A DNA stretch of 64,000 nucleotides from an uncultured Eggerthellaceae bacterium (GCA_934617065.1 CAKTTY010000002.1:186001-250000), one strand, 5' to 3'; counted from the first letter of the stretch, positions 53,275-62,589 are shown. Translations and numbers: made by a program. The notes: generated by a model not told the origin, from the letters alone.

Positions 53275-54155
53275 AATACTGCATTCACTGTGGGGCGGAA
53301 CTGGAAGACGAAGACAGATTTTGCGTACATTGCGGCTTGGCTCAAACTCCCGCCTCTGGGCCTACTTGCCAGCAGGAGCCTGCTGATCAAGCGCCCGCCT
53401 CGTCGGCTCAGGCGGCGGTATCTGCTCCCGCTGTGGCAAACAGGAAGCCGGTCAACAAAGCGGTGGTTGTTCTTTCTGTGGTCCTGGGCGTTGCGTTGGC
53501 GGTTATTGTTTGTTTGGTATTGGTTATGCGTCCCGCTTCGAATGAGACGGAAGCTCCCTCCTCCAATGTCGCCTCGCAGCAGACCGACGATTCCGACAGC
53601 AACGCATCTTCTCATGACTCTGCGGGCTCCGACTCCTCTGCTGCCCATAAGAAGGAGAGCTCTTCGACGCAGACCGAAGTTTCGGTTCGTGCATTGTCGG
53701 ATTTCTCCGGGAATATGGGTGCGTGCCTCTTGAGCAGCTATTCTGCCTCTTCTGTTCTTCCCGCAAGCGAATACGGTACGTACGTTGCAAGCAACTTAAG
53801 CGATGGAGATTGGAGCACCGCCTGGGTTGAGGGCTCGTCCGGATCGGGGGCCGGTCAAAGTGTAACGATGTCTCGCGCTTCTGGTAGCAAGGCATCGGTA
53901 AGCTGTTTGGAACTGGTGGCTGGTTACGGTAAATCAACCGACATCTATTACAAGAATGCACGCCCGAAGCAGGTTTCTTTGATTGCCGATTCGGGTGAGG
54001 TGGTAGCGCAGGTAACGCTTGCCGACTCATATCGAGTGGTTCAATCGATTAGCTTCCCGGCGGTGAGCACCTCTTCGATCACCCTGAGGATCGATTCGGT
54101 GTACGAAGGCAATAAGTACGACGATTGTGCAATTTCAGAAATGAGATGTTTCTAG
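53271..54155 (+). CDS. Zinc-ribbon membrane protein with discoidin-like outer domain
   Basis: A 294-aa protein. The N-terminus is a zinc ribbon CIHCG...CVHCG (residues ~4-22). A linker, one membrane helix (~65-87) and a Ser/Ala/Asp-rich low-complexity stretch (~90-140) follow. The end is a beta-rich domain (~155-294) with DGDWSTAWVEG and YYKNARPKQVSL, resembling NADase-type glycan-binding (discoidin-like) domains. The probable topology is ribbon inside, beta domain outside. It overlaps the fusion gene by ATGA, so they are co-translated. Function unknown. Confidence 0.7.
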   Translation: MKYCIHCGAELEDEDRFCVHCGLAQTPASGPTCQQEPADQAPASSAQAAVSAPAVANRKPVNKAVVVLSVVLGVALAVIVCLVLVMRPASNETEAPSSNVASQQTDDSDSNASSHDSAGSDSSAAHKKESSSTQTEVSVRALSDFSGNMGACLLSSYSASSVLPASEYGTYVASNLSDGDWSTAWVEGSSGSGAGQSVTMSRASGSKASVSCLELVAGYGKSTDIYYKNARPKQVSLIADSGEVVAQVTLADSYRVVQSISFPAVSTSSITLRIDSVYEGNKYDDCAISEMRCF

Positions 54156-54323
54156 CGGGGGAGGAAGTTGCCGTTCACTCCCAATACGATGCGGAGCTTT
54201 GCGTTTAAGTCCTAATAGTTCGACTTCTTTTGCGAGCGACGCAGGCAACATCTATACTAAAAAGGATTGGTAGACCTTGCGGGTGCAAGACGCATTCGCT
54301 TTGTAAGGCAGATGGAAGGAAGC

Positions 54324-55616
54324 ATGATGCCCACTTACGCGGAACTGGGGAAGGAAGAGCTCACTACGCTCAAAACCGCACTCACCGAAGAATACGAAAC
54401 CTATAAAGCTCAGGGGTTGTCCCTGAACATGGCGCGCGGTAAGCCGGGCTCCGACCAGCTCGATTTGAGCATGCCCATGTTGGACATCCTGCCTTCTTCC
54501 AATGATTGCAAGGCCGAAAACGGTACCGATATTCGCAACTACGGTGTAGTTGATGGTCTGCCGGAGGCCAAGAAGCTCATGGCTTCCATGCTCGATGACG
54601 AAGCGGAGAACACCATCGTTTTCGGCAATTCCAGCCTGAACATTATGTACGACACCATCATGCGTTGCTGGGTGTTTGGCACGCTTGGCGCTACTCCCTG
54701 GAGCCAGCTGGACAAGGTAAAGTTCGTTTGTCCCGTTCCTGGTTACGACCGTCACTTTGGTGTTACCGAGGCGTTTGGCATTGAGATGGTTACCGTTCCC
54801 ATGACCGACGAAGGCCCCGATATGGACGCCGTTGAGGAACTGGTTGCCAACGATTCGGCATTCAAGGGCATTTGGTGCGTTCCCAAGTACTCCAATCCTG
54901 GCGGCGTTACCTATTCCGATGAGGTAGTGCGTCGACTTGCTTCCATGAAATGCGCTGCTGAAGATTTCCGTATTTTCTGGGATAACGCCTATACCGTGCA
55001 TCATCTTTATGACGATGTGGCACAGCAGGATCAGCTTCTCGATATTGCCAAGGCCTGCACCGAGGCTGGCAATCCCAACCGTTACTTCAAATTTGCTTCC
55101 ACTTCCAAGGTAACGTTCCCCGGTGCAGGCGTTGCCGCTATGGCTGCAAGCCCGGAAAACGTTGCTGAAATCAAGAAGCGCATGGGCGTTCAGACCATCG
55201 GCCACGACAAGCTGAATCAGATGCGCCACGTTCGTTTCCTCAAGGATGCTGACGGCATCGCTGCCCACATGGCAAAGCACGCTTCCATCATCCGCCCGAA
55301 GTTCGAGCTGGTTCTGAAGATGCTGGAAGAAGGCTTGGCTGGCACGGGTTGTGGTTCTTGGAGCAATCCTCGCGGAGGTTACTTCGTTTCGTTCGATGCT
55401 CCTGAAGGAACCGCAAAGCACATTGTTGCTATGGCTAAGGAAGCTGGCGTTACCATGACGGGCGCCGGCGCTACCTATCCCTACAAGAACGATCCCAGGG
55501 ATTCCAACATCCGTATCGCTCCTACTCTTCCTCCGCTGGAAGAGCTCGAGTCGGCACTGAAGGTATTTGTTTGTTGCGTTAAGCTTGCTTCCGTGGAAAA
55601 GCTCCTCGAGGCATAA
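54324..55616 (+). CDS. Aspartate aminotransferase, corynebacterial (subgroup Ic) type
   Basis: A PLP enzyme, 430 aa, that should exchange amino groups between aspartate and 2-oxoglutarate. The segments MARGKPGSDQLDLS (~37), VCPVPGYDRHFGVTEAFG (~143), NPGG and STSKVTFPGAGVA (the Lys that binds PLP) are close to the well-studied Corynebacterium enzyme as I remember it. Two ATGs in tandem are possible starts after GGAAGG; the first is used here. A strong terminator follows. Confidence 0.88.
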   Translation: MMPTYAELGKEELTTLKTALTEEYETYKAQGLSLNMARGKPGSDQLDLSMPMLDILPSSNDCKAENGTDIRNYGVVDGLPEAKKLMASMLDDEAENTIVFGNSSLNIMYDTIMRCWVFGTLGATPWSQLDKVKFVCPVPGYDRHFGVTEAFGIEMVTVPMTDEGPDMDAVEELVANDSAFKGIWCVPKYSNPGGVTYSDEVVRRLASMKCAAEDFRIFWDNAYTVHHLYDDVAQQDQLLDIAKACTEAGNPNRYFKFASTSKVTFPGAGVAAMAASPENVAEIKKRMGVQTIGHDKLNQMRHVRFLKDADGIAAHMAKHASIIRPKFELVLKMLEEGLAGTGCGSWSNPRGGYFVSFDAPEGTAKHIVAMAKEAGVTMTGAGATYPYKNDPRDSNIRIAPTLPPLEELESALKVFVCCVKLASVEKLLEA

Positions 55617-55641
55617 GCGAAAACATAGCCAGCACTCATCA

Positions 55642-55673
55642 AGCGCGCTCCTGTTGGGGCGCGCTTTTTTTGC
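55642..55673 (+). terminator. Terminator of the aminotransferase gene
   Basis: The stem AAGCGCGC/GCGCGCTT is followed by five further T. Confidence 0.88.
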
Positions 55674-55771
55674 ATTCTGGCGCGGCAAGTATCAGGTATT
55701 GAAGTTACAGGTTTCTGTGGGTTCTGCGGTTCGAGCAAGAGTAAGCTTAGAGAGAAAGAAAGAGGGCTGAA

Positions 55772-56665
55772 ATGAAAATCGATCGCAGCAAAGTCCAGCA
55801 GGCATTCTCCGATTACGTTGAGGCATACGATTCCTGCAATCAGCGCATAGCATTGAAGATCGAGCACTCAAAACGGGTTGCCGGTTTATGCGAGCGGATT
55901 GCCGAGAGCAATGGTTTGAAACAGGACGATCTTGACCTGGCGTGGACGATTGGACTGCTGCACGATATGGGTCGATTCGAACAGCTGCGCCGTTGGGGCA
56001 CGTTTTCGGATGCGCGTTCAACTAATCATGCCAAATTGGGAGCAGAGGTGCTGTTTAGCCAACCTGCTGGGATGCCCCCATTCGAAGTTGTTCCCGAATC
56101 GTCTGGCGAGAGGGTTTCACGTCGAAATCCCGGCATAGCTCTTTTTGCTGGGCTCGCCCCTGGCAAGGTGCGCATGAGAGATTTTGTCGAGGGATCCAAG
56201 GAAGATCAGCTGATCCGTGCCGCGATAGCTACTCATGGCGACTATCGCCTTCCCGACGATTTGCCTGATAGAACGCGGCGCTTCTGCAACATTGTGCGCG
56301 ATGCCGACAAACTCGATATCCTTCACACCATCAGCCTTAGTGATGCAGATACTATTCTGGGCGTTTCTCTCGACGCATTGCGCCAAAGCAGGCTTTCCTC
56401 CTCGGTGCTCGAGGCGTTTGCCGAGCGTCGTTGCGTAAAGCGTAATGATCGGGTTTTCCCTGCCGATTACGTTGTGGGTTTTCTTTGCTTCGCCTTTGAG
56501 CTTACCTATGCTGAGAGCCGTAAGATTTTGGTGGAGCAAGGCGAAATCTTCGAAATTGCAAAGAAGCCCTTGAGGTTAGAAGAAGGCTTTTCCAACGAAA
56601 GAACCAAAGCGGAGTTCGAGCGTATGGAAAACGAACTGCGTGTTTGGCTGAAGCGCAACTGCTAG
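55772..56665 (+). CDS. HD-domain phosphohydrolase
   Basis: A 297-aa soluble metal-dependent phosphohydrolase. The HD signature is spread as HSKRVAGLCERIA (His33 region), LLHDMGRFEQ (~70-79) and a later Asp in DADKLDILHT (~179). This last segment is the Asp that completes the metal site. An insertion of roughly 60 residues between the HD pair and the distal Asp includes SSGERVSRRNPG. Nucleotide or nucleotide-second-messenger substrates are possible; none can be named. Its 3' end plus 58 bp downstream recurs 6 kb away, at the far border of the CoA-transferase island. Confidence 0.8.
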   Translation: MKIDRSKVQQAFSDYVEAYDSCNQRIALKIEHSKRVAGLCERIAESNGLKQDDLDLAWTIGLLHDMGRFEQLRRWGTFSDARSTNHAKLGAEVLFSQPAGMPPFEVVPESSGERVSRRNPGIALFAGLAPGKVRMRDFVEGSKEDQLIRAAIATHGDYRLPDDLPDRTRRFCNIVRDADKLDILHTISLSDADTILGVSLDALRQSRLSSSVLEAFAERRCVKRNDRVFPADYVVGFLCFAFELTYAESRKILVEQGEIFEIAKKPLRLEEGFSNERTKAEFERMENELRVWLKRNC

Positions 56666-56723
56666 GGTTCCGTTACCGAAAAAGCCGTCTCAGTACTTCG
56701 TTAACCCAATCGAATCATGCTTG
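56591..56723. repeat. 133-bp direct repeat, left copy (3' end of HD gene)
   Basis: It matches 62590-62722 with seven differences by eye. It covers the last ~25 codons of the HD gene, its stop codon and 58 bp beyond. The three differences inside the coding part are all third-position and silent. Confidence 0.85.
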
Positions 56724-56769
56724 ATAATGGGCTCTATGAACAATTGGCCGAGGTGTGCTTTGCGAAAAT

Positions 56770-56820
56770 AGAGATGCGCGCCGACTATCGGGATCAGGGG
56801 GGGATCGTCGGCGCGCTATA
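56770..56820 (-). terminator. Likely terminator of the CoA-transferase operon
   Basis: The stem GCGCGCCGAC/GTCGGCGCGC (56776-56785 with 56807-56816) has an A-rich segment on its left, that is T-rich on the minus strand. The T-tract is interrupted, so efficiency is uncertain. Confidence 0.55.
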
Positions 56821-56862
56821 AAGGAGAGAATCGCAATTGAGTGCATTGCGAACGTAAGAGGG

Positions 56863-58059
56863 CTAGGCACTTGCTTCGAGTGAATCGTCGTCATCTGCGC
56901 AGATAACTGCGCCTCTTTCAACCATGTCATTGATTTCCTTTGTGGATGCGCCGACCCACGAAAGAACGCTTCGGGTTGATTCGCCAAGCAAAGCGGGCTC
57001 ATATGATTCGGCTAAACTCGAGTGCATGTTTCCAACGATATGCGGTGTGTTTGTTTGCAATGCAGTGCCAAATCGGGGGTAGTTAACGTAGTTAATGGTT
57101 TGAGGGTTTGTCCTAATGGCGAGATCTATTGCTTCGCTTTTGTTGAGACACGGTGCGATAGCGTAGGTTTTATCCGCTAGCCAGCTTTCCCATTCTTTGA
57201 AGGTCATCGACGCTGCGAAATCTACAATCGCTTGATATGCGGTGGGATTTTGCTTAGGAGTGTCCTTCAAAGTGTCATATAGATCCGGCCTGCCGATGTC
57301 ATCGCAAAACTCGTTCCAGAACTTATTTTCGTAAAGCCCGAAAGATATCATCCTTCCGTCTTTTGTTCGGTAGACGTTGTAGCCGACCGACGGATATTCT
57401 CTCATGTCTGAAGTAAGTGTTTTGCCGTAGAAGAACCAGCGGCTATCGAGCATTGCATTCCACCAAAGAAGCGAATCGTACATCGAGACATCGACATGGG
57501 TTCCCCCTGCTTTGTCTCGAGCGATGAGCCCCGTTAAAGCCCCCTGTATTCCCACCATTGCAGCGGCGAGATCTGATGGCTGCAGCAAGGCAACAGCACC
57601 GTCCGTTAGATCGTAATAACCTGTTTTTGCGACGATGTTGATATCGTGAAGGGCGTCAAGACTGCGTGGGTCATTTTGGCCGTAGGCCGAAAAAGACACA
57701 TAGACAAGATCGGGATTAATGCGATGGAGTGTTTCGAAGTCGATCTTTAATCGCTTGGATACTCCAGGGCGATAGTTTTCGACAAGGACATCTGCACGAG
57801 CCACAAGCTGGTAAAAACGCTCAAGCACTTCTTGGTCCTTTAAATTAAGGGATATGCTCTCCTTGTTTCTGTTGAGCGCGTAGTGATAGTAGCTCTCGCC
57901 GTTGACTATAGGCATTTCTCCACGAACTAAATCACCAGTCTTGGTGTCCTCCACTTTGATGACCTGTGCCCCCAGGTCGGCAAAAAAGAGGCTGGTGTAT
58001 GCTCCCAGAAGGTAGCGTGACAGATCTAGAACGATTAGGTCTTCAAATGGCTTTTGCAT
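56863..58059 (-). CDS. CaiB/BaiF-family CoA-transferase
   Basis: A class III CoA-transferase, 398 aa. It has DLSRYLLGAYTSLFFADLGAQVIKVE (partly shown) at the start, the LNLKDQ and VENYRPGVSKRL segments, and HDINIVAKTGYYDL at ~143. Such enzymes move CoA between carboxylic acids as mixed anhydrides on an Asp. It ends the minus-strand operon with the MFS carrier and a second CoA-transferase, so it probably activates or recycles the transported acid (inference). The substrate cannot be read from the sequence. Confidence 0.85.
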   Translation of the reverse strand: MQKPFEDLIVLDLSRYLLGAYTSLFFADLGAQVIKVEDTKTGDLVRGEMPIVNGESYYHYALNRNKESISLNLKDQEVLERFYQLVARADVLVENYRPGVSKRLKIDFETLHRINPDLVYVSFSAYGQNDPRSLDALHDINIVAKTGYYDLTDGAVALLQPSDLAAAMVGIQGALTGLIARDKAGGTHVDVSMYDSLLWWNAMLDSRWFFYGKTLTSDMREYPSVGYNVYRTKDGRMISFGLYENKFWNEFCDDIGRPDLYDTLKDTPKQNPTAYQAIVDFAASMTFKEWESWLADKTYAIAPCLNKSEAIDLAIRTNPQTINYVNYPRFGTALQTNTPHIVGNMHSSLAESYEPALLGESTRSVLSWVGASTKEINDMVERGAVICADDDDSLEASA

Positions 58060-58174
58060 GGGGATCTCCTTTTGAATCGAATTTGGGCAATAAGAACCTA
58101 GGCACCTCCATTTCGGTGCTTTTATAGCGGTTTCAACGTATTGGGTTGTTGGGGGATTGATTAGGTTTTCAGCG

Positions 58175-58345
58175 CTACTGCTTTCTTTGCCTTTTTGCGA
58201 GTCGTCTCATAAGGAAGACAAGGGAATAGCCTATAACGCCAATGACAATGAGTGTGGCAGTGTCGTATCCCGTTATCAGTCCTCCAGCAAGAATCACGAA
58301 GATGCCGGGGCTGAGGATGTTGCACAAAAGGTTGAAATCAATCAT
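58175..58345 (-). CDS. 56-aa two-TM membrane protein
   Basis: A short frame translated by hand on the minus strand, beginning MIDFNLLCNILSPGIF and ending with a basic tail RRLAKRQRKQ. Two hydrophobic segments (~11-27 and ~31-46) are joined by GYD. AAAGGG lies 11-12 nt upstream of the ATG. It sits between the MFS and CoA-transferase genes of the same operon, 115 bp from the latter and 120 bp from the former. It resembles small accessory subunits of carriers in size and topology, but I do not recognise a family. A plus-strand frame over the same DNA is not convincing. Confidence 0.6.
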   Translation of the reverse strand: MIDFNLLCNILSPGIFVILAGGLITGYDTATLIVIGVIGYSLVFLMRRLAKRQRKQ

Positions 58346-58465
58346 TTTATTCACTGCCCTTTCAGGATCCGCTGCGTCCAGTTGGTTGTTGGAGCGCAGC
58401 GGATCTTTTTGAACGGTACGAAGGTGGTGGGGGATTAGCGCCCAGCAATGTGGGCGGCATGAAGG

Positions 58466-59854
58466 TTAAGCGCCGATTCCTTCCTTATGCGCTTCGGCGG
58501 TAAGTTCAGCGTCGCTCTTGAACCAGGTCTTGCGTCGTGCCTTGTCACCGGCTATCCACGTGTAGCCAAGCAATCCGAAAGTGATGGTCAGGACGATAAT
58601 GCCGCCGATGAAGAAGCCGTCCCAGCCGAAGGTTTCAGATACGAGCGCCCAGCCAGTTGCCCCGAGTGCGCCAATGCCATTGAAGATCATGATCATCCAA
58701 GAGTAGATCTTGTCGAAATCTCGACCACCAAATACTTCGCGAACGATGAACGGAAGCATTGCCGTGGAACATGCGTAGGCAAGTCCATAGAAGAGGCCAC
58801 CGCAGAACATGGGCCAGATGCCTGCTTCGCCAAACAGCTTGGGAAGCCACCACATCATGCATAGACCAATTACGCCGCCAGCGTAGCCAATGATTTGCGC
58901 AATCAATACCGACCGAGATTCGATAAAGCCAATCAGGACCTTTCCGCCTCCCTGGCCTGCGCTTGCGAACGCTTCAAGAGTGCCCGAAAGGAGCAGCAGT
59001 GCGACCAGGGCTTGGCCTTCCCAGCCTTCGTGGCCAAGGAACTGAACGTAAGTCGCAAAGAGCTGAGACATCGTTGTGATTGTGTTCAGCAAGCCGGCAC
59101 CCAGAACAAGGGTCCAGAAGAATGGCATCTTCAACACGTCTTTAGCTGCAAAGCCGGGCTCCTGGATTGCTTTCTTGTCTGCTTCTTCTGCCAGCTCAGC
59201 TTCCATTGCTGCTGCATCGAGAGGCATACCATAAGGAAGGGTTCCGCACTCCTGAGGGGTGCGCTTAACAAAGATTGCGATAAAGGGAATCGTGCCAATG
59301 GCGATTGCGATGCCGAATACCATGTACAGGGTTCTCCAGCCTTGAAGGTCGGGACCAAGTACGAATTGTCCAATGATGTTCCAGACGACTCCGCCAACGC
59401 CGGTCATTGCAAATACAATGCCGGTTACGGTGCCGTAGTTAGTGTGGAACCAGCGGCTTAAGATGCCTGCAGTCATCGTGAATTCAACGCATACAAGGCC
59501 AAGTCCGATAATGAAGCCCGCTACCCAGTAGCACCAAATCGCAGGGTATACACAGAATCCCATGTAGGGGATAACTACCATCAGGGCTGCTACAACGCAT
59601 ACTGTTTTAGCGTTGAACTTGTCGAACAGTTTTGCCATTGGGGCAGCGCCGATGCACTGGCCCAAATAAACGAACGTGATGTATAGCGAGACTTGTGATG
59701 TCTGAACGCCGAAGTGTTGCGATACTGGCCTGTAACATAGGCCTGCTGCCGTAAACACAATGCCAACAGCGGTTAGCAATGTTAGCGCCATGGTTACCAC
59801 AACGCCAACGTGGCGGACCGTAAGGCCCTGTCGGGCGATTTTTTCGGTTGCCAT
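58466..59854 (-). CDS. MFS transporter, oxalate:formate antiporter-like
   Basis: A 462-aa major facilitator of OFA type with twelve hydrophobic segments. I start at MATEKIARQG, which has AAGGAGGAGG upstream; an ATG 33 bp earlier is less likely. The N-half motif FGVQTSQVSLYITFVYLGQCIGA (partly shown) and the GWRTLYMVFG / FVKRTPQECGTLP loop are family-like. OFA carriers usually exchange or import organic acids. With CoA-transferases on both sides it should bring in the acid they activate (inference). Confidence 0.82.
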   Translation of the reverse strand: MATEKIARQGLTVRHVGVVVTMALTLLTAVGIVFTAAGLCYRPVSQHFGVQTSQVSLYITFVYLGQCIGAAPMAKLFDKFNAKTVCVVAALMVVIPYMGFCVYPAIWCYWVAGFIIGLGLVCVEFTMTAGILSRWFHTNYGTVTGIVFAMTGVGGVVWNIIGQFVLGPDLQGWRTLYMVFGIAIAIGTIPFIAIFVKRTPQECGTLPYGMPLDAAAMEAELAEEADKKAIQEPGFAAKDVLKMPFFWTLVLGAGLLNTITTMSQLFATYVQFLGHEGWEGQALVALLLLSGTLEAFASAGQGGGKVLIGFIESRSVLIAQIIGYAGGVIGLCMMWWLPKLFGEAGIWPMFCGGLFYGLAYACSTAMLPFIVREVFGGRDFDKIYSWMIMIFNGIGALGATGWALVSETFGWDGFFIGGIIVLTITFGLLGYTWIAGDKARRKTWFKSDAELTAEAHKEGIGA

Positions 59855-59957
59855 TTTTCCTCCTCCTTGCGTGGTTGCTATGTCCATGGCTTAGTGGCCG
59901 CAAAAGCCCTTCGGCTCATCCCCCACTGCGGCCACCAAGCCATAAAGACCAAAAACA

Positions 59958-61238
59958 TTAGTCCATTTTTGAACGGGGACCGTAGCTGGGTTCGAACACT
60001 GAATCGGGTAGGCTAGGTCCGTGATAGCAGGTGACGGCTTCGCCATCGAGTTCTCGGATTTCCTCATTTGAGTAGCCGTACTCGGTCATTACAGCTGCGG
60101 TGTCGTATCCGATGGGCCTGCTTTTGCGAAGAATTGGGTCTCCGACGCTGTCGAGCCTGATGGGTGAGGTTGGTATTACCTTTTCGCCGAATGCGTCGTA
60201 CTTGACCTTTCTCAGGATGTCGCTCGCGTAAACTTCTTCGTCTTCCAAGATGTCCTGTGGCAGATAGAGCTTCTCGTATGGGATCTCGTTAGCTTTGAAA
60301 ATGGGCTCCCATTCAGCCCATGTTTTGGTGAGGAATTGGTCTTCGAGAATATGGACGACTTCCGAGTTCTTTCCCGACCCATTGTTGATTTCGGCTGCTT
60401 TGTTGTAGCGCTTGTCTCCAACAAGATTGTCGAGACCAATGGTCCTCATGGTGTGATCGTAGAAAATGTCATAGCTTCCATAGCAGATAATGAACCAAAC
60501 GCCATCTTTGCTTTGGTAAGTATTGTTAGTGGGACAAGTGACGTTGTAGCGCGATTTTGGCCAAGTGTCGCCGAACTGCGTTGATCCAAGCATCATCTGC
60601 ATAGGCCAAAGCGAACAATGATGTAGGGTTACGGTGACCTTGTCCCCTTCACCCGTGCGGTCTTTGCGTGCGAGTGCTGCAAGCAGTCCTGCAGTTAGGG
60701 CAAGGGAAGCGTTCCAATCGCCCATTGCGGCTGGCCAGTTGATGGGCTGGTATCCTTCTCCGGCTTGGGGCAGGCAGGCAAACCATCCTCCACGTGCTGC
60801 ATATGCCGTTGCGTCAAAGCCTTTCGTGTTCCTGTCGGGGCCGTATTCGCCGTAACCGCGCATTTGACCCCAAACCAGATGCGGATGCATTTTATGGATG
60901 CTGTCCCAATCAAGGCCTAATTTGACAAGGGCTTTGTCCCTGAAGCTTGTGACCATAATGTCCGCATCGTCAAGCATTTTGTGCATAAGCTCAGAGCCTT
61001 TTTCGCTCTTAAGATTGATGCTTACGAATGTTTTATTCATCGATGCATAATCGAATGCTGGATCATCGATATCGGTTTTCTCCATGCCAAAGCCCGGTCC
61101 GTTTGTTCGGTATTCGTCTCCAGAGGCAGGCTCAATTTTGAAGATGGTTGCGCCCATTTCTCCAAGGATCCTTGGGCATGCTGGAGCCGCTACATAGCTT
61201 GTGAGTTCAATGACCTTTATTCCCTCTAGTCCCCTCAT
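59958..61238 (-). CDS. CaiB/BaiF-family CoA-transferase, HadA/FldA-like
   Basis: A 426-aa class III CoA-transferase, the first gene of the minus-strand operon, with AAGGAGGAAG upstream. It has GIKVIELTSYVAAPACPRILGEMGA (partly shown), FDYASMNKTFVSINLK and GFDATAYAARGGW at ~143. The combination of a large N-terminal domain and the GFDATAY segment recalls the 2-hydroxyacid and phenyllactate CoA-transferases HadA and FldA. No dehydratase genes are present, so the pathway may differ. It is divergent from lysR. Confidence 0.8.
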   Translation of the reverse strand: MRGLEGIKVIELTSYVAAPACPRILGEMGATIFKIEPASGDEYRTNGPGFGMEKTDIDDPAFDYASMNKTFVSINLKSEKGSELMHKMLDDADIMVTSFRDKALVKLGLDWDSIHKMHPHLVWGQMRGYGEYGPDRNTKGFDATAYAARGGWFACLPQAGEGYQPINWPAAMGDWNASLALTAGLLAALARKDRTGEGDKVTVTLHHCSLWPMQMMLGSTQFGDTWPKSRYNVTCPTNNTYQSKDGVWFIICYGSYDIFYDHTMRTIGLDNLVGDKRYNKAAEINNGSGKNSEVVHILEDQFLTKTWAEWEPIFKANEIPYEKLYLPQDILEDEEVYASDILRKVKYDAFGEKVIPTSPIRLDSVGDPILRKSRPIGYDTAAVMTEYGYSNEEIRELDGEAVTCYHGPSLPDSVFEPSYGPRSKMD

Positions 61239-61400
61239 TACTTCCTCCTTGCATTAAGCTTGGTATCGGGTGAGCGCCAAGCGTGGGCGCATTTCGTGTG
61301 TTTCATAGAGTGATTTCATATCGAATGCGAAAATGTTCGGCGACTAAAGGGCGATTCTTTTTGAACCACCCGTATTTGCCGCATTGTTGGGGAGGGGATC
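61239..61400. promoter_or_regulatory. Divergent control region of the CoA-transferase operon and lysR
   Basis: TTTCATA occurs twice, 13 bp apart (61301-61307 and 61314-61320). The second copy extends to TTTCATATCGAATGC (61314-61328). An inverse version with one change lies after lysR at 62308-62322. They are candidate LysR binding sites. Confidence 0.45.
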
Positions 61401-62294
61401 ATGAATCTTGACCATCTGAATTACTTCAAAACGCTCGTTGAGCTTCGGAGTAGGAGTGCGACTGCCGAAAAACTGTCGATTACACCTTCGACGTTGTCTC
61501 TTGCTTTGGGAAAGCTCGAGCAGGAGGTTGGCGTTCCTTTGATCGAGAAGAAAAGGGGTGCGGTTGAGCTAACCAGTGAAGGTGAGTTGTTTTACGAGTA
61601 TGTTGATGCCTCACTACGTTTTTTGAACAATGGATTGAGGATGTTGGAGGAAAAGCAGTGCGGATCTCAGCGAGAGATAGTGATTGGCACCGTCTTTTCA
61701 GTTCAGAGTAAAGACTGGTCTCGCATCATCAATCAATTCAGGGTTCGTACTCACGGTGCTGTTTTGGTCAAGGTCGATCAATCGTCGACCCCGGTACTTA
61801 TTGAAAAGATAAAGAGGGGAGTAGTTGATGTGGCCTTTGCCGGAACAATGGGCGAAGACCCCGATATAAGGTTTGACCCCTGTTGGACCCAAGAGGCCGT
61901 CCTCGTTGTGAATCGTTTGCACCCACTTGCTTCCCGAGATGAAATATCCCTGAAAGAGCTGATGGACCATTATTTAATTTCCTATAACTTGACGGGTCCA
62001 ATCGGTGCGGAGCTTACTAATTTAGTGAAGGATTACGACCTTACTATCGACTGCCTTTACTCGGATGAGATCACTTTGGCATCGATTGTGGTTGGAAACC
62101 CCGATATCATGGCGATAGCTTGTCGTTCCTGGATCCTTGATTCCTATGATCAGGACGTAAAGTTGGTTCGGATTTTGGAAGCGCCTCGCGACTTCCATCA
62201 AATGTATCTTTGCTCAAACGCTCGCATTGCTCAATCGAAGACTGTTACGGAATTCGTTGATACCGCATTGAGGTATTGTTCCTGCTTGCGGTGA
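61401..62294 (+). CDS. LysR-family transcriptional regulator
   Basis: A 297-aa regulator with an N-terminal helix-turn-helix (NLDHLNYFKTLVELRSRSATAEKL opening, partly shown; residues ~1-60). A substrate-binding-like effector domain (~88-297) follows. It is transcribed away from the CoA-transferase/MFS operon, the usual arrangement for a LysR activator of its divergent neighbour, with the imported acid or its CoA ester as likely effector (inference). Confidence 0.88.
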   Translation: MNLDHLNYFKTLVELRSRSATAEKLSITPSTLSLALGKLEQEVGVPLIEKKRGAVELTSEGELFYEYVDASLRFLNNGLRMLEEKQCGSQREIVIGTVFSVQSKDWSRIINQFRVRTHGAVLVKVDQSSTPVLIEKIKRGVVDVAFAGTMGEDPDIRFDPCWTQEAVLVVNRLHPLASRDEISLKELMDHYLISYNLTGPIGAELTNLVKDYDLTIDCLYSDEITLASIVVGNPDIMAIACRSWILDSYDQDVKLVRILEAPRDFHQMYLCSNARIAQSKTVTEFVDTALRYCSCLR

Positions 62295-62332
62295 TTGCGA
62301 TTCGTGCGCATTCGCTATGAAAATCTCAATGT

Positions 62333-62369
62333 GCCATGCACCCCAGCTCTTCTGAAGTGCATGGCTTAT
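62333..62369 (+). terminator. Terminator-like hairpin after lysR
   Basis: A perfect 9-bp stem GCCATGCAC/GTGCATGGC (62333-62341 with 62357-62365) is followed by TTATTAAT. The T-run is weak. Confidence 0.55.
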
Positions 62370-62589
62370 TAATAACTTGCCTATTAATTAAGAACAAGCA
62401 ATGGTTTCTAAACATTAACTACACGTTTGACTATTTTTAAATTAACGAAGTTGACAATGCTTATTTGAGGTCAAAAGTTGGAATTTGATGGGATGAGACG
62501 ACAATTATTGATGGCTTCTTATTTTTGCTCACGCAAATTACCTGCTCATTCTTTAACTATTATTAAGTAGCTCGTAACACGAAGCAGAC
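62370..62589. other. AT-rich intergenic tail of the island
   Basis: About 220 bp, strongly AT-rich, with no gene, tRNA or clear hairpin. It ends where the 133-bp repeat begins. Confidence 0.4.

Noticed and set aside
58157..58438. A 93-aa plus-strand frame between the MFS and CoA-transferase genes
   Set aside because: It runs opposite to the operon, has no hydrophobic or domain pattern and is the shadow of the 56-aa membrane protein on the other strand.
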